The translations under genes and the position numbers were made by a program. From Cardiocondyla obscurior (lineage: Eukaryota; Arthropoda; Insecta; Hymenoptera; Formicidae), in NCBI RefSeq assembly GCF_019399895.1, contig NC_091881.1:2048501-2112500 (forward strand): a stretch of 64,000 nt of DNA, written 5' to 3'. Shown here one piece after another: positions 39,401 to 49,600 of the stretch; position 1 is the first letter of the stretch; each line of letters begins with the position of its first letter. The notes beneath the pieces are model-generated. The model saw only the letters and a list, made by a program, of their open reading frames with translations, ran no database searches and had not been told where the DNA came from.

Positions 39401-42400
39401 CCAAAAATAATGTATTTTAATAATCCGAATATTTTTTTGTTTCATAAAAATGTATATTTCTTAAAAAATTACACACAGCAACATCGATAGCTGACGTTTA
39501 TTCTCACTTAGCATAAGGCGAGTTAGTAATATTAAAGAGACCAATTAGGATTCCAAAAGAATTATTTTAAACAATTAATTAACATCAATTTTTTACGCCG
39601 TAAGATTTAAATGAGTGACGCGATACGGAAATAATAATCCTAATTAAAAAATTAGTGTAATGCCTGAATTCATTGAAAATGGATTTTATCATTGCAATGT
39701 AAAGCCGACGCTAGTTCTCTCGTTCGAAGACCTTAGCGCGCCGACCAATCACAGCGCTCCATCAATTGCCTGATCGCGAGCTCGCGACGGGCCTTCGTCA
39801 CTCGCTCTACTGCGGTCATGGAGACAACACGTAGAGAGCACCGAATTCGAGAGGAAGATCTCTAGGCATTTGCGTGTGCTCTCTCACAACTCACGTCGTG
39901 TACCTATGTCTCGCCTCGCCCTGGAGTCCTGCGAATCGCACAGACAAACCGCAGGACACCGCCGTTGTCCATTCCCCGACACTCGACCCGGCAAATGAAG
40001 GTGAATCTCGTGTATTCCGCCACGACAATTTCGCGTACTCATAGTTCTCGCCCGTCTTCTTCGTCGCGACCGAAATTTTCATCCCGTTTAAATGAAGTGA
40101 TTCCTGTTAGGAACTTGAGAAACATAAAGTGCACGGGGAACATTTAATATCGCGGGTCGTCTCATTCGCCGCTTCGTGCACATTGTTGGCGTCGTTCATT
40201 CCGCCGAGAACGATAATTGACCAAAGAATAAAAAGGATAGACTCTTAGACTTCGTTTTATATCGCAGCCAGTTTCTAGTGTCGAAGTCGTGAATTTAACG
40301 CGAGTGTCCCGTGCGCTGAAAGATAACTCGACACGTCCCATCTATCTTACATAGGTGGAGGAAGCTCAAGGAGCACGGGGAAAGGGGACGGGTGCTCGCT
40401 AGTAGCAGTCAGCTGGCTCGTTTCTCATACGCATTGCGAAGGTCCGGGAGTCAACGGCGGTAGACGCGGGGAGCGCGGGAAGCAGGGGGAACGGTGCAAG
40501 CTAGCTGTGCTAGCGCTGGAATTCGCGTCCGGTCACCCGCAACCAAAACACGCGCGCGGTAAGATAAAAACAATACGTGCGCTAATACATTGAATAGAAC
40601 AGCATACTAACTACAATTTTTCTGTTTCAGATAACTCTGCCTTTCAAGAAGGATCAACCCGACATTCCGCAGACATCCTGAGAGGAAGAGAAGGCCCAAG
40701 AAGGGTATCCTGAATCAGCGGAGCAGCCCCAGGGTAAGTATCAATTTTTTTTCGGATTTAAATACTTTAAATTTTTGATAACGTTGCTTTATTATTAATT
40801 TAATTAGATTTAATATCAATAATATAATTTTTTAAATTTATCTGTTACAGGTCGAAAGAAATTCCGCTGGTACGCATCGTTCAGTGAAAAATTAAAGTGC
40901 CGCGCGCCGTTATCTAATTATACGAACCGCAGCCGGTTCGTCGGTCGTTTCGGGAGTGCCGCTAGTTATCGGACGTTTCTTTTACGATTTATTTTTCGAT
41001 ACGGGAGTGCGTTCGCGAGTTTCTAGTGCGCGGAAGGATGGCTCGTCACGTCCCATCTGAGAGGATGAGCAGGCCCACCAGGAGGCATCAGGCATCGGCG
41101 GAGCAACTTTTAGGTAAGCATTAATTTCTCTAATAAAATCTTTATTAAAAGATTTCCTCTACTTTTTTTTTATTAATTTTTTACACCGATATACATGTCT
41201 ACATTAATATATTTCTTTTATGTTACAGCCACCGGCAGAAATCTACAACTCCGCTGACGCTCATGCAGATCGGTAAGCCAGTAACTTGTTTTCAGGTTTT
41301 TCTCTTTACAGCAGTGCCGAAAAATATCGCGCGCAAGTGATCAATAATTGTCGCGAATTTAAAATCACGGTCGCGTTCGCGAGTGTCTTGTGCGGGGAAG
41401 GATGGCTCGTCACGTCCCATCTGAGAGGAGGAGCAGGCCCGGGGGGCATCATACATCGGCGGAGCAACTTTTAAGTAAGTATAAATTGTTTAAATAAAAT
41501 CTTTCTTTTTTTTATCAATCTTATTAATTAACTGACATGTCTATATTAATTATTTCTTTTTTATGTTACAGTCACCGGCAGAACTAAAACTCCGTTGAAA
41601 TCCTTGCAGATTGGTAAGTCTAATTTGTTTTAATCAGATTTAAAAAATAAGGTTGTCAAAAAAAGAAAACTATTCAGTATCCGTCTAGCCACTGTTCAAT
41701 TGTCTAAAACGTTTTGAGAGTTACATTTCCGGCTTAGTGCTGGACAATTTTGCTAGACAGCCGCGAGATAAACCATAGATTGGCTAGCTGGTCACTAAAT
41801 AACAATTAGACTCTATTTCCACTCGGGCTGTTGTGAATTCAGCAAATGTATCTTGCCGAGTAGGTCCTCGGTGTTGAATATTGTAAGGGATTACGAGAGA
41901 GAAACGATTACGCGATAAATGCAAGTGATTCGCGAGCAGAACCGACATCCCGCTAAACGTTCTCATGTATATATTAATACGCAATCATACGCGACCGCAA
42001 AAAAGAGCCATACATGCCTCGAACGTTTAGTTATGTATGCAGAACACTGCGATGAATTCTGATGTAGAATATTGTAATTTCGATCAAGCTATTAATATCC
42101 AATATTGTAAAGATAATAATAATACGTGTGAAGAAATGCACATAGGTAATAAACGCAAACGGTCGCAATAAATTTTTATGTATCTCGCGGAATTATCGTT
42201 GCATTCTCTCATGTGAATGGATTAATCGCTAAATCGCGACAAGTCGCGACGCGTAAAGCCAAGAGATTTTTAGCTATTCAGAGCATTCGTTTATACTCAT
42301 TTCAACGAAAGGTACATAAATGCTGGCTTGATTTAAAGCTAAAATTAATACGAAAGTCGGTTCAATTAATTCGCAGCGGATTAATACGTCTACTGAAATG

Positions 42401-45400
42401 AGTCATGCGCATTAAAAAAAAAAACCGGTGCTTGATATCTTGGTAACAGTAATCAATAAACGTCCATTAATTCTCATTTCATCCGCGATATCAATGAACA
42501 CATTTTTTAACTAATCGAGAAAAAAGAATTGACCGTTGCGTGTAAATTTTATTTAAGTAAAATACCACTAAAATTAATTCTTTTTTTTTAATCAAAATCG
42601 ACTGCTTCAACTTTCCGCTGTTCGTCAAACTTTTCAAAGACTAAACTAAAGACCGTCGCTGAAACTTTCTAATTCAAAGTGAGAAACTCTATTCGATTCT
42701 CTTGTCTCTCGATCGAATCAAACTTGGCGAGAGATACGTGCCTTAAATTCGCTATATTACCTGGCATAATGGATACAGTCTTAAGTGCTCTCAACACCCT
42801 GAACGTCCTGAGGCCGGCCAGATTCCCGACTTCCATCCCGATAGTAGCGTATCCGCTTGTAATCACCACGAAGTCCAACCAATTCCAGGGATTCCGCAGA
42901 TAAGTGTACTTGTTCAGTATAAATCCCTTCGCGATTGATTTTATCACCATTTCCGCCGTGTATATGGCTAGGAAGATATATCTGTAACACGAGAAACGTC
43001 GGACATCAGATCGAGTACCCGCTATCGTTCGTTACCGTGACGTCGACATGTTTACTCGAAAGTCAAAACGTTACATGAAACATATCCGAGTTATCGCAGT
43101 GTTCGGCGTAACTAGTTTCGACAAATTTATTCCGTAACAAAGTTCCTCCCTTCTCCAGTTTTATGGAGAAGCTCTTCGGAGATGCAAGGAATTATTTCGA
43201 TTCGTAATATATCTCGACAAATTACGTCCTAGGGAAGATGTATCGTTATCAACTGCAATGCATCCGTGATGTTTTTACGCGTTACTCCGCTTTAAAAGCG
43301 CACGTACATATACTAAGCTCGGACTTCAAACTGAGATTAGATGCAGGTCGAAACTTGCATTCGTATAAATTACCTTGCTCTGGGTATAAACCGCCCGCAC
43401 CGAATCAATCATCTCAAGCGGTATTACAAACACACGCTCGCTCGTGCGCAATCAATTTAACTTTCTCAACAATACAAATACATCATGCTTACGGAATAGC
43501 CGTCTCATGAAAAATCTTTATATCGCTTTTACGCTGTCAGGCAGGGTTGAAATATTATGTGAATGGTTACGGAATAGCTGTTAAGGAATAGCCGAGGACA
43601 ATAAAAATTCCGTTCGCATTTTTTTCGAGACATTAGAGCCACTTTATTTGCGATTTCTGGAAGTCATTTTATTTTCGACGATCAACGTCGCAAATTTTCC
43701 CTCGCGAATTTGCCTCCCCCTTCCCCCTTTTCGCTTCGACTTTTATTCGTGTCGTGCACGGCGGCAAAGAATTTCGACCCAATTCGAGGGTAGCAACGAG
43801 AGAGAGCGAATCTTTAAAGCTTCCATCCGCGTCTCGGACGTCGTGCACCCTGCGGCATTCTCCGCGCCGAGATGCATTGGCGTTGCACCATTCGCTGCAT
43901 CCCCCTGCATTCCGCATCCAGGTTGTGGAATACTCGACGGCGCGTCCCGCCTTTGTTTCCGCTTTTGTGCGACATGATGAGGTGCTCTCCTTGATCGCGT
44001 AATGACGCGAACGATTCTAATGAACATTTTGCCCGGGCTTGCGAGATCATCAAAATTACGTTCCGACGAGCGAAAATAGCGCGACGCGATCAAAATACCG
44101 GTATTCTATAACGGGTACTGCATATTTCAGTATATCGATGTTAATTAATAATTATTTGGTACCGTTAATTAGACTTCTCTCATTCTGTAGCTTACAGAAA
44201 ATTAAAACAAGTCGACTGATGTAATCCTCTCGTCGCTTAGAATAATTCCTTTTTTTTTCAATTAAAGATTTTTATCACAAAAAAGTAATTAAAAATAAAT
44301 ATGATAAACGCACCACTCGGAAAGAAAGAGTTAAGCGGACCTTTCAGTTTCATTGAAAATTATGTTCATTAAGAATTGATATTTTCCAATAGATATTAAA
44401 TTATTTGCCTGGCGTATAAATTATTCGCAACATTGAACGAGTTAGGCCAATTAACTTTGCTGAAAGGAACTCTGAAGTGATCGTTTATTCATTATTCTGG
44501 AGAACCAGATAATCTGGCACGCCTTCGTTCAGGCCGCAATTGCAGAAAATTACCGCGAGACATATTCGGTGGAAGCACGTTAAACGAATTGCTATCCGCA
44601 GTCGACGAGAACTGTCGCGAGTTACTCACTGGAGGATACTTAGCTTAAGAGGATTACGTGCTAAGTGAACACATATGAAACGAACGGCATTTGTACATGT
44701 TTAAGGAGAACCCGTCAGGCCTGTCTTTAACTCTCTGAATGCCGCATGGATTTCGATTAGCTGACAAAAGCTTAATTAAAACGTAACGCAAGTCTAGCTT
44801 AAGGTGGCGTGCACAACGTGCCAGATGATAAGCGAAATTTTAAGTAATTTTTTGCACGGAGATAAGACAAACTAGTATTTTTTTTTATAACAAAAGTACC
44901 GCGTAAATCTTAACGCTTAATAAATAATGTTTATTCAAAAAATAAAATCGATGTTTCTCTGGATATGTAAAAAAATAATCAAGAACATTTTGGTATACGC
45001 GAGATAGATAAAAAGAAGAAGGCTATCAATTTCACCAAGTCAATTTCATAGTTCTAAAACTGCAATGAAACAGAGTTTTAAAGATATTAAGTGCATTAAG
45101 CGTTTATGGAACGAATATTAAGACGGTTTTATGATTTTAGTTTATAGTCTTGTCCGCACAAAGAAATCAATGCGCCAGAAAGATTTAATCTCGACTATCA
45201 TAAAGCGAGTAATTTTTTACCAGGCACTTTAAGATCTATTGACTTTTTCTTTTTATACACAAGTGTATAAACTAATATTTGATAAAATTAACATGCCCAA
45301 TAACCGAACGTATGTGAATTCAACTTATTGATAATCGAGTAGACCCTGCATATGCATGGGATATCGGGCTATACTCACTCGGCTTCCTCGACGGTTTCGG

Positions 45401-45587
45401 TCATGGCCAGGAAGACGCAGTTAAGAAGGATAGTAGCCATGACCACGTAATCGAAGTACTGATTCGTACTTAGGAAGATACAACACCGTCGGATAGGATT
45501 CCACGGGGAGAATATGAACCAACTGTTGGTCGCTGTAAACCTATGAATGTAGTTCTTGCGAAACCGCTTCGATACCACACAGAACGT
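19947..45587 (-). CDS. NaCP60E: DSC1/NaCP60E-type voltage-gated cation channel (CaV4-like), 20 coding exons, 5' end not found
   Basis: Exons on the minus strand: 45587-45379, 42981-42761, 37121-36941, 34860-34783, 33193-33052, 32475-32341, 32189-31975, 30431-29956, 29350-29262, 28776-27422, 27265-26950, 25855-25739, 25620-25462, 25360-25064, 24888-24734, 22607-22121, 21992-21673, 21489-21130, 20985-20617 and 20325-19947. They total 6,060 nt and every phase matches, giving 2,019 residues. Four homologous six-span domains carry Arg/Lys-rich S4 helices such as LRSLRTLRALRPLR (III). Pore residues are D (LDYWED), E (CGEWIE), E (TFEGW) and A (TSAGW): DEEA, which separates DSC1 from para (DEKA). The honeybee orthologue has been shown to be a calcium-permeable channel, termed CaV4. 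Fly DSC1 is neuronal and affects circuit stability and insecticide response. The first exon found starts in phase 0 at TFCVVSKRF just before domain I S1, so the cytoplasmic N-terminus lies in one or more exons further upstream, beyond recognition here or outside the window. Confidence 0.95.
21673..22607 (-). other. NaCP60E: Channel domain IV exons
   Basis: Exon 22607-22121 encodes S1 to S5, with an S4 sensor of eight basic residues (RVVRVFRIGRILRLIKAAKG). Exon 21992-21673 encodes the pore helix and S6 (IIISYMIVINMYIAIILENF). The filter Ala codon is at 21933-21935 (TSAGWN). Confidence 0.93.
24734..24888 (-). other. NaCP60E: Channel III-IV linker exon with MFL inactivation motif
   Basis: This exon encodes the inactivation gate between domains III and IV. 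The hydrophobic triplet is Met-Phe-Leu (24859-24867) within LEMFLTESQKHYYTAMKKL, where para has MFM and mammalian NaV has IFM. The Lys-rich stretch after it (GRKKPQKVIKRP) is conserved. It starts in phase 0 and ends in phase 2. Confidence 0.93.
25064..27265 (-). other. NaCP60E: Channel domain III exons with Glu in the filter
   Basis: Exons 27265-26950, 25855-25739, 25620-25462 and 25360-25064 encode domain III S1-S3, S4 (VLRSLRTLRALRPLRAISRW), S5 (IFNVLLVCLVFWLIFSIMGV) and the pore with S6. The filter residue codon at 25244-25246 is GAG (Glu) in TFEGW, where sodium channels of the para/NaV1 type have Lys (TFKGW). This single residue is the strongest evidence for a calcium-permeable DSC1-type channel. 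Confidence 0.93.
27422..29350 (-). other. NaCP60E: Channel domain II exons and II-III linker
   Basis: A small exon (29350-29262) with six cysteines (NCDKCIQCC and a later Cys) leads into one 1,355-base exon that holds all of domain II. S1 begins DPLFELMITLCIVLN, the S4 sensor is VIRGLRLLRVLKLAQSW, the filter Glu is at 28225-28227 (CGEWIE), and S6 is LVMGNFMVLNLFLALLLNSF. The same exon continues into an acidic II-III loop and ends PLDCFPQHCYQK. A 193-codon frame on the opposite strand here is only a shadow of this exon. Confidence 0.92.
29956..32189 (-). other. NaCP60E: Channel I-II cytoplasmic linker exons
   Basis: Exons 32189-31975 and 30431-29956 encode most of the I-II loop. The first is very basic (TRKKTRRRKRGR). 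The second is Ser/Pro-rich (SITPSPSPSPRHSS) and later acidic, then PPEYLSHIVVLG. Such loops are usually targets for phosphorylation and splicing variation. Here, proline-directed Ser sites are visible but not proven. The donor of the first exon (CAG|GTTTCT) is weak. Confidence 0.85.
39191..39244. repeat. 27-bp tandem duplication in a channel intron
   Basis: Two adjacent 27-base copies both begin ATTCTCGGAA. Each contains or nearly contains an inverted CTCGG...CCGAG pair. It lies in the GC-richer part of the 5.6-kb intron of domain I, upstream of the plus-strand exon array. Confidence 0.7.
39745..39749 (+). promoter_or_regulatory. CCAAT box in a CpG-rich, promoter-like stretch
   Basis: CCAAT occurs within GACCAATCACAGCG at the left edge of a CpG-rich segment (39.7-40.6 kb). 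It precedes a chain of plus-strand splice-like signals, so it may mark a promoter antisense to the channel. No TATA element is evident. Confidence 0.3.
41038..41257 (+). CDS. Short ORF in array copy 2 (34 codons, spliced), hypothetical
   Basis: The ATG at 41038 opens MARHVPSERMSRPTRRHQ and runs 25 codons plus one base to the donor after 41113. Joined to 41229, it ends after ATGRNLQLR at the TGA 41255-41257. The peptide is basic, with no signal sequence. The parallel ORF in the next copy supports it; its small size argues against. Confidence 0.25.
41402..41613 (+). CDS. Short ORF in array copy 3 (5' part), hypothetical
   Basis: The ATG at 41402 opens MARHVPSERRSRPGGHH and runs 24 codons plus one base to the donor after 41474. 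Joined to 41572-41613, it continues ITGRTKTPLKSLQI in frame to another GTAAGT donor, so an unseen further exon would be needed. Compared with copy 2 it differs by one whole codon and some substitutions, with the frame kept. Confidence 0.25.
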
Positions 45588-46455
45588 CTGAAACAGAAGG
45601 ACAAACGAATTATCATTATTGATTTATCAAAATTTAATGCGAATCTAAATGAAAGGAATCGTAGCCTGGATTATCACAAATTAAAGATCATTACGCTAAT
45701 TTATCACTTTTAATAAAATAAAAGGGGAGAAAAAAAAAGAAAAAATTAAAAGTAAATTATTTAACTAATCTAAAACTGTTTAATACATTAATTTTCTAAT
45801 AATTATATTTTATTATAAGAGAGAAAATTTACTCCCATTATTTATCCATATATATTCAACGAATTGTAACACAACGGTTCACCTCATTCGTTGCTTAAAC
45901 AGCGTGCTAAAACAGCGCAGACTCCAAAAGCGGCAGTGGGTCAACGCGTAATTATTAATAAGTCGCTTCAGCATTCAGATAACCGACGGCGAGGTATTTA
46001 CCAATCTAAAGGATGGTTTTAAAGCCGGCGGGAATATTATTTTCTGTATAAAAGTGCTGATTTGTTAATTACTTTCTGAAAAATAGATTTTTGCACGTTT
46101 CTGACTCTATACGTTCCTAAGTTCGGAATAAAATAAACACATTCGTTAAATAAAACACAACTTATTTTTCTTAATTATAGTCCGGTACTTATACGCTTAT
46201 ACTTTTAGTAACTGTTTTACAAATTAAAATATTAGTTGTATATTTCTAGCTTCGTGTAACAATAACGAGTTATATTTGTACCGCGAATCTGTTTTAACGA
46301 AACGGAGCAATGTCGTATTTGTTAATTTATTTACTATAACGTTTCCAAGAGGTCTCTCCCAACAGAACTTTATAATAAATTCGACTTCTATTTGTCGAGT
46401 CGCGTCAGTTAGTTTGAGTAGTTAAAGTAAAAACGTTAAAGAGAACAGTGTTAAA

Positions 46456-46608
46456 ATGTTGGAAATATTAGACCTGATTATAATATACGGTATAATTTTA
46501 TACTTAGCGATGAAGATATTTCTTTTGGCCAGATATTATTTCTTATACATACTGATACAAATTTTAATAACCTGTCAATTTATAGATATATTTGAAATAT
46601 TAGACTGA
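46456..46608 (+). CDS. Possible 50-aa hydrophobic micropeptide
   Basis: ATG at 46456 and TGA at 46606-46608 enclose 50 codons. The peptide is almost entirely Leu/Ile/Tyr/Phe (for example DLIIIYGIILYLAMKIFLLA), which suggests one or two membrane helices, with acidic ends (MLEILD, FEILD). A TATA-like TATAATAA (46371-46378), an arthropod initiator-like TCAGTT (46405-46410) and a downstream AATAAA (46737-46742) flank it in order. AT-rich DNA readily produces such frames, so this is tentative. Confidence 0.3.
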   Translation: MLEILDLIIIYGIILYLAMKIFLLARYYFLYILIQILITCQFIDIFEILD

Positions 46609-49600
46609 AAACTTTTTATATACCTAAAAAAATGTGACGAAGATTAATTCGATTATAATGACTATAGAACATTCTGCATTTACGTTACTCTCTTGTGATT
46701 TCAATATAGTTTTAATTTTAAATAACATTTTTCTAAATAAAAATAACTTGAATTTTAATACGCAATGCGTGCATAATTCAAACTGCCATTTGCATTTCAA
46801 TCATCTCTAAACAAATTTAATGTATTTTAATCAACGATACATGTGTTAAATATTAATAAAATATTAAACGCCGCGTCGCGAATGCAAGTGCGTGTTACAT
46901 ACTTGGATGGAAGTTGATAAATTCAAATTGAACATATCGTAAGACATTGACAAACGTGTAATTTAAACGCATTACTTTGACAAAGTTGAAAAGAAAGCCC
47001 AAGACAATTAAACTGATAACAGTTTGTAAGTATAAAAATGTTAAAGTGCGAGAACGCAATGTATATTGTAGATTAAAGGCAGCTTGTTAAATAACATTAA
47101 AGTAAATTAAATTAATTAACAAATGTGAAATCTAAATTATTAATCTGCAAATTATAATTGTCTGTCGAGCCATAATTACGTAGATATTATTATATGCCGA
47201 CGGAAAGGGTCAGGTGTGCATGTTAAGGGTAACCGTTGATTGCTCAGTCTAGCGCCTTTAACCCTTGATCTTGCATTAATGTGCCGGTTTAATCAGCCAT
47301 TAACCTATCTACTACATTAGATTAAACTGTGTCTGTGATTAGATTATATCGAAATAGGTATCACGCTACACATTTTACCTTCTCAAAAATAACTTGAGTA
47401 ATCTATGTTTTTAGAATATTTCACCATTTCGGAGCTTTTTTTTTTATTTTTCTATTTTATGAAAAACTCGTCTTTTAATAAATTAGTATAAAATCATTTT
47501 TCGTATTTCATGAAATATAATTTAAATAACAATTGCCTTCTGTAACGGATATATTTTGAGTTTGCCGATCCAAACCAATTGACTTGTGTTATTATGAAAT
47601 TCTCTCAAAGTCTGTATTACACGAACTTTCTTAAGCAAAGTCACGTTACACGTTTACCAGTAGTAACGACAACACGGGAAGAGTGATATAGACAAAATAA
47701 TTTTCGATAAAGTCTTCAGGCAAAATGTATTGTCAATTGCACGTTTGGAAATACGTTTTTTAATTATGACGTATATAAAGAAATAATTAATGAATTTAGT
47801 CGATTTCGTAACAAGAATACAAAAAAGGAAATAATCGCTAAATAAATAGTCAGATTTATGTTTAAAATTAAGATCTAATTCTGAATAATGATTCTGACAT
47901 ACTCCGAGTTAATTGGATTGCAAATTTGTCCCCAATTGATTTTATCAATCGCATAATTAAAACAATGCAAATAACGCGTGCGGCAACTAGCGAATAAGTG
48001 TTTCTTTTCTTTTTTTTTTTTTTTTTTTTGTGTCACTTGGTATTTTTTTCTCTTTTGAAATCTCATTCGAACCAGTTCTCGTTTAACCATCTGGTGCCGA
48101 TAGTTTCTGGACCTAGCATTGATAGGGTACAGCCGATTCGAATTCGCACCGGACAATTTCCGAAATGTTACGCTGCTAGTTTCCTTCTCTTCCCTATCGT
48201 TTCGCGTACTTTCTTTTTCCTAAAGTCTACTTCTAGACTTGGAATGTGAACCCGGTGACATCGTCGCCACCAGAAACCGGCATGTTTGCGCGCTGCAGCG
48301 ACTAATATCGATCTCCTCCCTGACTGCATGAGCAACACGTGCACTAGTCAGCCGACCGACCAGTCAAGCAACCAGGTCAACGTCGAGCACCAAGTGTCAC
48401 TTGGTACTTGTTCCAGATAAATAATCCATGCGTTTCCGCCGGATGCGCGTTAATACACGCGGTCAAGTCGGCTTCGATAATCTCGTGGTTAAGCAATAAC
48501 TTCCTTTAGAGAAACGAGCGGTCAGATAATTAAACAGATTTACGTTCCTGCCACGGTCTTATTTATCAGAGTTCAATCGGCACCTAATGATCGTTTAACA
48601 AGATCTTCTGTCACGACTTTAGAAATTAAATCTATCAAATCTTCATTGAAAATTAATTACGCTTTATTCGCTAGATTGCATTATAATTGGCAATAATTTA
48701 ATTTGAAAACTTTAAAGATTAATAATAAAGACGGGAATGAATTGGAAAGTTGTATTAAATTTCGTATGATAAAGATATTAATTTGTTCAAGTGTTAATAA
48801 TAATTTTATGGCCCGTTCACCGCAAATCTTTTAATCTTTACCAACATTAAATGGTTTTAAATTAAAATATTGAATACAAGGGGTGTAAGCACGCGTAAAA
48901 TATCCTGACGAGGGTCGACGGAGGGTCGTAATTGTATGTCGCGATTATTTTCTTATCGTACTTTAATATTATATGAAATAAATATCTCATTGCGAATACA
49001 ATTGATAAAACTTTTTTTTAAATTACTAATTATTATTTATAAAAATAATTAAAAAAAAAAAACGAAATTAGATTTACAACGGTATTAAAGCACGTTGTCA
49101 ATTTATTTAAAATTTCGCATTATCTTCGAATTAATAGTCCGCATACGTTGGCCGATAAATTATGTAGTGCATTCATGTACATCGCACAAATGCCGTTGTG
49201 TGTATTTAGCATAAACTGTGGTCAAATTACCAGGATGTTGCGAACACAGTTTGGAGAGCTGAAGCATTATGCATCGGACACGATCGAGAATTAATGCCGC
49301 GCTGAAGACAACCTTGTCTGAGTAGTAAGAGGTGTCAAATGCCTCAACAATGTACATTGTCTACAAGTTATCTCAAAATCTACGTAATGTTAATTACAAT
49401 GCTTCGTGTTTCTTTAGATTAAAAGATTTAAAACGATTTGCTTTAAAAAGTCTTAATATTCTTTGTGCGAAATCGCCGAAATAATTTACTTTCAAGCGAG
49501 AAGCGTAAAAAAAAGCTAGCATTAGACTATCTCTTCGATTATAAAGGACTCGATTCGGGGCTCGCAAACTACTCTAAAAATTCCGTCGCAAACCGTGGCA

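Larger units (their letters stand above)
39800..41613 (+). ncRNA. Putative spliced antisense transcript with tandemly duplicated exons
   Basis: Within a channel intron, on the opposite strand, consensus splice signals bracket a series of segments: a first exon ending at 40558 (donor GTAAGA), then 40631-40733, 40851-41113, 41229-41272, an exon ending at 41474 (start uncertain; acceptors at 41295 or 41312), and 41572-41613. Acceptors are pyrimidine-rich (TCTGTTTCAG, TCTGTTACAG, TTATGTTACAG) and donors are GTAAGN. Exons fall into two homologous types repeating about every 360 bases. No long reading frame spans the exons, but two copies carry short matching ORFs. The left end is a guess, set after the CCAAT box. 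It could instead be the 5' end of a protein gene or a repeat family; transcription is not shown by sequence. Confidence 0.45.
40631..41613 (+). repeat. Tandem array of ~360-bp units, three clear copies
   Basis: Shared landmarks recur at 40640-40733, 41012-41113 and 41376-41474 (type A, with CGTCCCATCTGAGAGG in the last two), and at 40851, 41229 and 41572 (type B, with CGGCAGAA and CTCCG). The introns between A and B are also similar (TAAAATCTTT, then ATGTTACAG). A more decayed type A copy lies near 40306-40380 inside the first exon. Confidence 0.8.
32341..45587 (-). other. NaCP60E: Channel domain I exons
   Basis: Six exons encode domain I. The first (45587-45379) gives S1 (FDYVVMATILLNCVFLAM). 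The next (42981-42761) gives S2 to S4, with LAGLRTFRVLRALKTVS as voltage sensor. 37121-36941 gives S5 (VMTLTIFCLMVFALFALQVY). 34860-34783 and 33193-33052 give the turret, with Asn glycosylation sequons (NSS, NVT) and cysteines, and the pore helix with the filter Asp at 33076-33078. 32475-32341 gives S6 (FFTVVVFFGSFYLLNLMLAVV). Introns here are long (2.4, 5.6, 2.1 and 1.6 kb), and two host other features. Confidence 0.9.

Noticed and set aside
19947..45587. Calling the channel para (the pyrethroid-target sodium channel)
   Set aside because: Domain III has TFEGW rather than TFKGW and the inactivation motif is MFL; several other segments also differ from para.
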